Shown: positions 57,582 to 64,000 of the stretch, one piece after another | How the letters are laid out: each line of letters begins with the position of its first letter | Position numbering within the stretch: position 1 is the first letter of the stretch | Assembly (NCBI RefSeq): GCF_030052815.1 | Contig: NC_079496.1 | Span: forward strand, 72,839,652 to 72,903,651 | Reading direction: 5' to 3' | DNA from: Hevea brasiliensis | Taxonomy: Eukaryota > Streptophyta > Magnoliopsida > Malpighiales > Euphorbiaceae | DNA: 64,000 bases | Position numbers and translations under genes: made by a program | The notes under the pieces: generated by a model | The model's input: the letters and a program-made list of their open reading frames with translations, nothing else | Databases searched by the model: none | What the model was told of the DNA's origin: nothing

Positions 57582-58632
57582 CTATCTCCTCATATCCTCT
57601 TCACGTTCCCAAGTAGCTTCCTGGCCTGAATGATGGTTCCACAGCACTTTAACCAGGTATATCTGTTTGTTTCTCAGTTGCTTCACCTCATAAGTCAGAA
57701 TTTCTATGGGTTCTTCTACATAGGAGAGGTCTGGATTTACCTCAATCTCTTCAACTGATAGTACATGAGATGGGTCTGATCTGTACCTCCTTAACATGGA
57801 CACATGGAAGACACTGTGTATCCTTGCTAACTCCAGAGGTAATGCCAACCGATATGCCAAAGGACCCACTCTTTCCAGAATCTCATATGGCACGATGAAA
57901 TGAGGATTCAGTTTTCCCTTTCTGCCAAATCTCATAATCCTCTTCCAAGGAGAAACTTTGAGGAATACCTTATCACCCACTACATAATCAATATCTCTTC
58001 TCTTCAGATCAACATAGGACTTCTGACGGTCTGATGCAGCCTTGAGTCTATCTTTGATCAATCTGATCTTTTCCTCTGTCTGCTGAACAATTTCTGGCCC
58101 AATCATCTTCCTTTCACCTACTTCATCCCAACATAGGGGAGTTTTGTACTTCCTGCCATACAAAGCTTCATATGGAGGCATCCCAATGCTTGATTGGTAG
58201 CTGTTGTTATAAGCAAACTCAATCAAAGGCAAGTGTGTATCCCAACTACCTTTAAACTCAATCACATAAGCCTGTAGCATATTCTCCAATATCTGAGTTA
58301 CCCTCTCAGACTGGCCATCTATCTGTGGGTGGAATGCCATGCTGAAATTCAATCTAGTTCCTAGGGCTCTCTGAAGACTACACCAGAATCTAGAAGTAAA
58401 CCTAGGATCTCTGCCTGATACAATCAATACTGGCACTCCATGCAGTTTTACAATCTCATTTATGTACAATCTGGCCAATCTTCCCAGGCTATAGTCCATC
58501 CGGACTGGCAAAAAGTGAGCAGACTTGGTTAGTCTATCAACTATAACCCATACTGCATCATGACTATTCTGTGTCCTTGGAAATCTCATCACAAAATCCA
58601 TAGTTATCTGTTCCCTTACAATGTTTCATAGG
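57582..58632 (-). pseudogene. Element I: integrase core, C-terminus and chromodomain-like tail
   Basis: The longest clean pol frame in the window (339 codons from the first Met). MDFVMRFPRTQNSHDAVWVI (first Asp), then [20 protein letters not shown], where the usual SDRD reads SGRD; the catalytic position needs an alignment. Then GQSERVTQILENMLQAYVIE (Glu) runs straight through, with no intron-like insert. C-terminus: NNSYQSSIGMPPYEALYGRK, GKLNPHFIVPYEILERVGPL, NHHSGQEATWEREEDMRR. Stop TAG at the end where Gln-type code is usual. The N-terminal zinc finger is missing. Confidence 0.92.
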
Positions 58633-58880
58633 GTGCCACTTGTATGCTAGCTTGACACTTATTAATGTATACAAATTCTGTTAGTGGGGTGTATCTGTCC
58701 CATCTCCCCTCGGATTCAATGACACAAGTTCTCAGTATATTCTTGAGGGCTTATCACATATTACAGGTTATTATTATCATTTCATTTCATTATTTACAGG
58801 AACTCAATGAGTTTCAGAATTTACCTGAATTACTCGTTTCAATTGTCTATCTGTTTGAGGATGATAAGTTGTACTGATAT
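58633..58880 (-). pseudogene. Element I: second, intron-bearing integrase fragment
   Basis: Upstream of the main integrase on the minus strand lies another copy of the same region. It codes TTYHPQTDRQLKRVIQ (catalytic-Glu region, Glu now Lys), the intron-like segment 58751-58824, then a VLEDML-equivalent and EFVYINKCQASIQVAPYE-like text. It joins the main integrase at about 58630. So the integrase middle is present twice, once with and once without the insert: a mosaic. Confidence 0.8.
58751..58824 (-). other. Intron-like segment in integrase fragment of element I
   Basis: 74 nt on the minus strand from GTAAATTCTGAAACTCATTG to GTGATAA. Donor intact; acceptor reads TAA against TAG in C (26046-26048). 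Confidence 0.65.
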
Positions 58881-59400
58881 CTCTAAGCTTATAGCAATTA
58901 CTGTGGTACAGGTAGTTCACATTAATGTAACTGAGTCACTAACTCTAGCTACCTTACAAGTGTAGTCATTTGATAGGCTAGTTCTGAAGTTTTAAATTTC
59001 TTACTAGAATTTTCACATTTATTTCCAGTAATAGTACTTTATTCTGGCGTAACTGTATCAATTTATAGATTACTTACAAATATTCTTAATTTATTGTATC
59101 ACGAGGAAGCACGTAGCTCTACACAATAATCCTATGTCGGTACTGTAATCTGCAGCTTACAATACAAACATCGAGAACATTATATAGTCACTATGTTATA
59201 ACCTCATGGACTAGGTTTTCTAACATCTTATCTTTCTCGAATCCACTAATATCCTAAACCGATTCTAATTACAATATCCATTAATAATTACTAACAGTAA
59301 CATCTTTGCCTTCATCTACAGCAATTCTATTACTGTAACTTACTTTTAGGTCCTCTTGCCTTACATTAAGTAGGCTCATCAATTAGCTTTATAATTTATG
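58881..59400 (-). other. Element I: degraded middle, nothing recognisable
   Basis: About 520 bp where RT and RNase H would be expected. No motif of either can be read in any frame; the text is rich in stops. Position suggests decayed pol. Confidence 0.5.
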
Positions 59401-59700
59401 GTATGTTAGAAAATACTTTTAGCTAAGAATTCTTCCAAAATTAATGTCAATCATACTTGTTATTGTAGTTTTGATCCTAAAAGACTAGTCACTAACACAT
59501 CAAAATTTATTCCCCTGTAAAGGAATAGCAACAAAACATAGAATTGTAACACTAACACATAAATAAGTAGTGCTGGGATCAAATAATAACTCATTGTTTC
59601 TTTCAAAAATTAAGAACTTACCAGCAGCTACATCCGAAGTTTCTGTTCTTTCTCCTTGGCGCTTAGTGGATGCTCTGACTGGTGCGCTACTATATTCGGG
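59401..59700 (-). pseudogene. Element I: probable protease remnant
   Basis: Weak minus-strand traces: GERTETSDVAAGKF (compare the APDVIRGTF start of protease), FDPSTTYLC (compare DPGSTHSYI) and DVLVTSLLGSK (compare DILVTNPLGHS), in this order. Heavy decay. A GTAAGT occurs at the start but nothing else supports splicing. Confidence 0.5.
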
Positions 59701-60285
59701 TTAATTCACTGTGTTATAGTGGTGAGGAGTACCAATTCTATTTCTATCTTGACTCTGACTGACGGTCTGTGAACTCCGGAGAGCATATCCAGGTGCTCTA
59801 GTACAATCTTTAGCAAAGTGTCCAAGTTTTCCACAATTGTAGCAGGCTCTAGAGGCCTTACGACAAATACCTCCATGTAGCTTGCCACAAACATGGCAGA
59901 AACGGGCAGAATAGGAACTTTTTGTTGTTCGACGACTAGATCTTGGTGTTTTCTGCCCTAATGATCCGCCTCTATCATATCTCTGAGCTCGGGGTTCCTT
60001 AAATTCTTTTCTCTTCCCCAAATTACTGCTCGACTTCTGACCCGTAGATTTCTCCCTCTTTTCTATTTCACACTGCCCTTGTGGGGGTTGGGTCTGTACT
60101 TGGGCTTGGGCTAACAGATTATCAGCCATTTGTTGGAAGAAAGTGGCCATTTGCTGGGCCATTTGTGCAGTAATTTGTACTGGTAAAACCGGTACAGTCG
60201 GGCCTTCAACACTTTGTAGAGTTGGGGCCTCAACTTGTACTTTTGCCATCACAGACTGTTCTATTGTCTCATTCTTCTCTTCCAT
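59701..60285 (-). pseudogene. Element I: gag lacking its capsid domain, open frame
   Basis: Open minus-strand frame of 194 codons from the ATG complementary to 60283-60285 (MEEKNETIEQSVMAK). N-terminal part with AQMAQQMATFFQQMADNLLA, like the FQQMAKFFRQMAG block of A, C and H. A basic spacer follows directly and then CHVCGKLHGGIC and the CCHC knuckle CYNCGKLGHFAKDC (about residues 145-158). The capsid (FGAVDFLGK, AYQWWD and so on; about 200 residues) is absent with no frame break. Confidence 0.85.
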
Positions 60286-60453
60286 ATCTTTTCACAAGAT
60301 TTTCTATTCCTGTACAACCAACATCAGGAGATTCCTCTCTATTAGTTCATATTTATGATGTAAATGTACTATATGTATCAAACGTTTGAGCAGTTGTAGT
60401 TACCGACAAAAAGATTTCAAATTCACAGTTCGAAATTTACTTTAAAACCATTA

Positions 60454-60464
60454 CTCTGATACCA
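60454..60464 (-). other. Element I primer-binding site
   Basis: Complement TGGTATCAGAG, seven bases inside the LTR end at 60472; initiator tRNA-Met type. Confidence 0.9.
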
Positions 60465-60471
60465 CAAAACA

Positions 60472-61065
60472 TGTCACACCCTACTCCCCTGTAAGATGTA
60501 ACATGATCCCGTAGTACACCTAATGAATTACCGTACTTCGCCTACCGATAATCCATTAAATATACTATAAGAGATTTTAAAGCAATTTTCATGAAATTTA
60601 AAATCATCGATTAAAATCTAGTGTTATAAAATATTTTTCAAAATTTCGGCAAAGTGCCGGTTGTATTTTGAGAAAACAGTTCTTCAAAGCCTGCAAAGAA
60701 CACACTCCCAATATGTTTTCTCAAATACAACTTCAATAACTTCATTTGAACCCATAATTCAAATTTCAATAATCAAATCAATCTCCTCATAAAAGATGCA
60801 TTTCATTGATTACAAGACTCAAAATTAATATTACAAAACTATTCAGATAAATGAAATCTCAAATTTACATTCACAATAATTTACATTTAATTATATACCA
60901 AAATATTTTATAAGAGTTTTTATACAACTGCTCAAATAATTTACATACATATTATTACATGCATACATCAAAACCTATGTACCTGGGTATACCTATGATA
61001 TACCTGGAGCTGATCTGAATGTGTCTTCAAAGAAACTTACTCACTGCTCTATGCTCTTCTTACCT
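60472..61065 (-). repeat. Element I 5' LTR, truncated
   Basis: Repeats 53451-54044 closely (TGTCACACCCTACTCCCC on the plus strand). After GCTCTTCTTACCT it runs into copia2 RT, so about 3.5 kb of LTR are missing. Confidence 0.92.
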
Positions 61066-61426
61066 TTGAGAAAAGCTGTTTTGACATCCATTTGCTAAAT
61101 CTCATTATCATAATATGCAGCTATTGCTAATAGAGTCCTAATTGATTTAAGCATGGCAATAGGCAAGAAAGTCTCCTCATAGTCAATTCCTTGCCTTTGG
61201 CGAAACCCTTTCGCTACTAGTCTTGCTTTATAGGTCTCTACCTTTCCATCAGAGCCAATTTTCTTCTTGAAAACTCATTTATTCCCTATAGGTACAATAC
61301 TTCAGGTGGGTCAACAAGATCCCAGACTTGATTCTTATACATGGAATTAATTTCATATTTCATGGCTTCAATCCATTTTGAAGAGTCTATATCTGGTATA
61401 GCTTCTTCATAGGTAAGTGGATCATC
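61066..61426 (-). pseudogene. copia2: N-terminal RT
   Basis: Minus-strand continuation of copia2. From right: DPLTYEEAIPDIDSSKW, MKYEINSMYKNQVWDLVDP, KKKIGSDGKVETYKARLVAK, GFRQRQGIDYEETFL and the first catalytic Asp in QMDVKTAF, which is in frame here, unlike copia1. A base loss near 61300 breaks the frame. The remainder of copia2 (integrase, gag, 5' LTR) lies beyond J, outside the window. Confidence 0.88.
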
Positions 61427-64000
61427 TGTAACACCCCTATATTCGGTAGTACATTATATTGTTCCGGTGACTAGTGTCTGTCCGGACAGCTAGGCTGCTC
61501 AGAACTACACTTTAATGTTAGTGACGAGACATGAAATAATGAAATACAATAGAGGAAAATACAAGAAAAATAAAGGAAAAATAAGAGTAATGAAATGTGA
61601 TTAAGTTAAACGAGCTAAAAACTATAGCGATGGGTGACCGCATCGGGAAGTTGCGGTAAGGACCGTTAACTAGCCCTAGACCACGGGAAACCCGGGAAAA
61701 TATTTTCGGGACCTAATTAAAGGTCAACTGAGGTATAATTAACTTAGAAAATGTCAAAGAAAAATTAGTAAGTCAATATAAATAAAAACGAAAATTTAAG
61801 AAATCGGCCGGTCAAGGATTTAATTGGTAGCACTGAAAAATTTGAAATGCAAACTGAAAAGGGGCATTTTGGTTATTTGACACATAGAGTGGACTTTTGA
61901 CCTAAATGTCCATTAAAAATAAGTAATATTAAACTTTAAAAATCACATGAAAAATGAAATTATTATAAAAGGTAATTAGGAAGAAATTAAGGGTAAGAAT
62001 TTGGAATAATTGAAATTAGAATATTTTAATGTTAATTAAAATTTAGTGGAGCACTATGGGGCATTTAAACTCATTAAGGGACATGTGTATGTCCACTAAG
62101 CACTTCATCTCCTTCTTCATCTTCTCCATACCGAACTGAAGACTCAAAATTTCCTCCATGGCCAAAACTTCAAAAGCTCCATAACCTCAACCATTTCCAA
62201 CTTAAATTCCAAAGCTTACTTCATTAACTTTGATCCCCACATCACAAGGAAAAGATTGGTGGTAATTTGAAGAGGTTTTTATGAAGTATTAGCGAGCTCC
62301 ATAAAAGGTTAGTGCTAGTTTCCTTAATTTTCTTAAGTAAAAGTTGTGTTGAGGTTGAGACAAGTTAAATGGTTAAGAAAAATTAAAGAAATGATTGAGT
62401 TTTGGCAAACCATAAATTTGGCAACCATGGTGATGAAAGTTGTTTGATTTATTCTCACATGAAATTAATGGGAATTGATGTTAAATGAAGTAATTAGAAG
62501 TGCTAGCAAGTAAATTTTATGTGTATGTTAGTTTTAGTGTTGAATTTAGGGGTTTGAAAGGGGAATTTAATACCTTAGCAAACTGCCATTGTTGGCAGCC
62601 CTTAAACTCATGAAATTTTGTATGATTTTATGAAATTATTGATGAATTATGGTGGTGTTGAATTGGGGGCAGTAGGTGAAATTGATATGGAGGTGTATGT
62701 GTAAGTTAAATGTTGATGTATATTGAACTTGGGTTGAAATAGATGTTGAACATTAATGGTGTACTGTGTGCCTGGAACTCCTGATGTATTCTACCCAAAA
62801 TTTCTTTACTGGAATTGTGTTGAATATATATAGAAGTGCCATGAATAAATATTAAAGTATTGGGAGGAGGAGAATTATCAAATTGGGAGTGTGATTTTCA
62901 TGTGCAGGTTGTGATTGTTGGCAGTGTATAAGTTAGGTTATAAGTGTAAAGTTGTGACTCCAATTGGTACGGGGCCAATTGGAGGTGAAACTAGGCACAA
63001 AATGTGCCAACTTTTATATTGGAACCTACCTAAATTCTATCCAGAAAGTGACATGAAAATTGACCAAATCCGGATTGGTGACATTACAAACCTGAAAATT
63101 GACCATTTGACAAGCAGTCAGTAATTTAGCCATAACTCACTCAAAACAGGTCTAAATGACTTGAAATTTATACTATGGAAAGCTTAGACATAGAGATACA
63201 ACTCTTATGAAGACACCAAAACCCAAAAATGACCATAAGCAAGTCAAAATGATTGCCAAAGTTGGGTTACAAAAACTGACCGAATTGACTTTAACCTAAA
63301 AATGACCTAAACTTTGCAATATAAGTGCAACTTGACCAGCAATAGTAAAATGACCATAACATGGTCCATAGAACTCCAAATGACATGAAATCAGTCCCAA
63401 ACTTTCAATAAGACATAGATCTACAATATTGGTATTTGACCAAAACCCAAAAATCAAGGGAACTAGGTCAATTAACTTGATTAAATTAGCACACTAAATC
63501 TAGAATTAGCACATTTGACTATAAAATCCAGAAAATTCAAATAAACATATCTCCCACCAGAAGTGTCCAATTTAAATGAGCCATACCAATATGGAAAGCT
63601 AAGAAAGAGACCTAAAACATTGTTTTAGACAACTTCCTCAAATTATAAATGTATAAGGATAGAATTTAAGGTCAAAACCATTGACCTAATTGAGGACCAT
63701 GCCAATATAGGACCTTTGAGTCCAAGTTAACAATTTGTCTATAAAGAATTCTATAAGACTTGAAATATGGTAAGAAAATTTTCTAATTGTCCGTAAGACA
63801 TAGGACAACAAAACTTATGAAGAATGCTAGACCTCAATGTGATTACAAACAGTCCAAATAAATTAGTAAACTCATAACCAAAAATGCCAAAAAAGGAAAC
63901 TAAAACTTAGATTTGACCTAGTTATGGTTAATTGACCATAACTCGAGCTATACAATTGCAAATGAAGTGATTCAAAATGGAAATTAAAGAAGACACAATG
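61427..64000 (+). repeat. Element J: Ty3/gypsy LTR, runs off the window
   Basis: Starts TGTAACACCCCTATATTCGG within copia2 RT; preceding bases TCATC would be the left target duplicate. Landmarks: AGCGATGGGTGACCGC (61624), GGGGCATTTTGGTTATTTGAC (in two parts, about 61861), AAAGGTTAGTGCTAG (about 62306), CCAATTGGTACGGGGCCAATTGG (about 62960). It is the same subtype as the I 3' LTR, in opposite orientation, and about 2.57 kb are seen. No coding sequence. Confidence 0.88.

Larger units (their letters stand above)
53451..61065 (-). mobile_element. Element I: Ty3/gypsy with about 4 kb LTRs, inserted in RT of copia2
   Basis: Minus-strand gypsy element: 3' LTR 53451-57509, chromodomain-like tail and integrase, a mosaic integrase fragment, degraded middle, shortened gag, primer-binding site, and a 5' LTR of which only about 594 bp remain. 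RT and RNase H are absent. Same RT reading of copia2 on both sides proves the insertion. Deletion on the right removed most of the 5' LTR and some copia2 sequence. Confidence 0.9.

Noticed and set aside
59401..59700. Splice donor GTAAGT near 59626 (-) as a second intron in element I
   Set aside because: No acceptor with a restored reading frame could be found, and the bases after it still resemble protease code.
1..64000. An envelope-like gene after integrase in any copy
   Set aside because: In B, C, G, H and I the polypurine tract follows the chromodomain-like tail almost at once; in copia1 and copia2 the RNase H end is followed directly by the tract.

Overview
This window is plant nuclear heterochromatin-type DNA, AT-rich and built almost entirely of LTR retrotransposons inserted into one another. 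I found no host gene, no rRNA or tRNA gene, and no CRISPR array. The combination of chromodomain-type Ty3/gypsy elements with 3-4 kb LTRs, Ty1/copia elements with about 2.1 kb LTRs, primer-binding sites complementary to initiator tRNA-Met, and no bacterial signals points to an angiosperm, probably a eudicot. The species cannot be told from the sequence alone. Letters A-J below are local labels for Ty3/gypsy elements; copia1-3 are Ty1/copia elements.

Left block (1-30257): C (gypsy, +) runs 21093-30257 with 5' LTR remainder, gag, protease, RT, RNase H, integrase, chromodomain and 3' LTR. Gypsy A (-) sits inside the 5' LTR of C. The LTR of A is seen at 11154-13282 and 20131-21092, its gag at 10138-11026 and its zinc knuckle and protease at 1-634. 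A is broken twice: copia1 (635-10137, +) lies in its gag, and gypsy B (13283-20130, +) lies in its 5' LTR.

Middle block (30258-38135): a shred of gypsy gag (D, +) flanks C. It is followed by an LTR end of E (-), then LTR F (-) bounded by the direct repeat TGACT, with G (+) inside it. G keeps both LTRs but only about 350 bp between them. Next comes the first half of the 3' LTR of copia2 (-).

Right block (38136-64000): the LTR of copia2 is split by H (38136-51378, +), a full-length gypsy with perfect TTAAC target duplications. H carries a solo copia LTR (43291-45385) with perfect AATGG duplications inside its RT. The RNase H/RT of copia2 follows on the minus strand and is split by gypsy I (53451-61065, -). 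The RT then resumes until gypsy LTR J (61427 to the window end, +).

No copy looks able to encode a working polyprotein. Gag, protease, RT, RNase H, integrase and chromodomain are recognisable but carry stops, frameshifts and deletions; many stops are glutamine codons changed to TAG/TAA. The most interesting signals are a GT-AG intron-like segment of 74-79 nt at one fixed point in the integrase of B, C, H and a fragment in I, absent from the main integrase of I; a nearly empty LTR element (G); a strict hairpin conserved in gypsy LTRs; and 35-bp tandem repeats in the copia1 leader.
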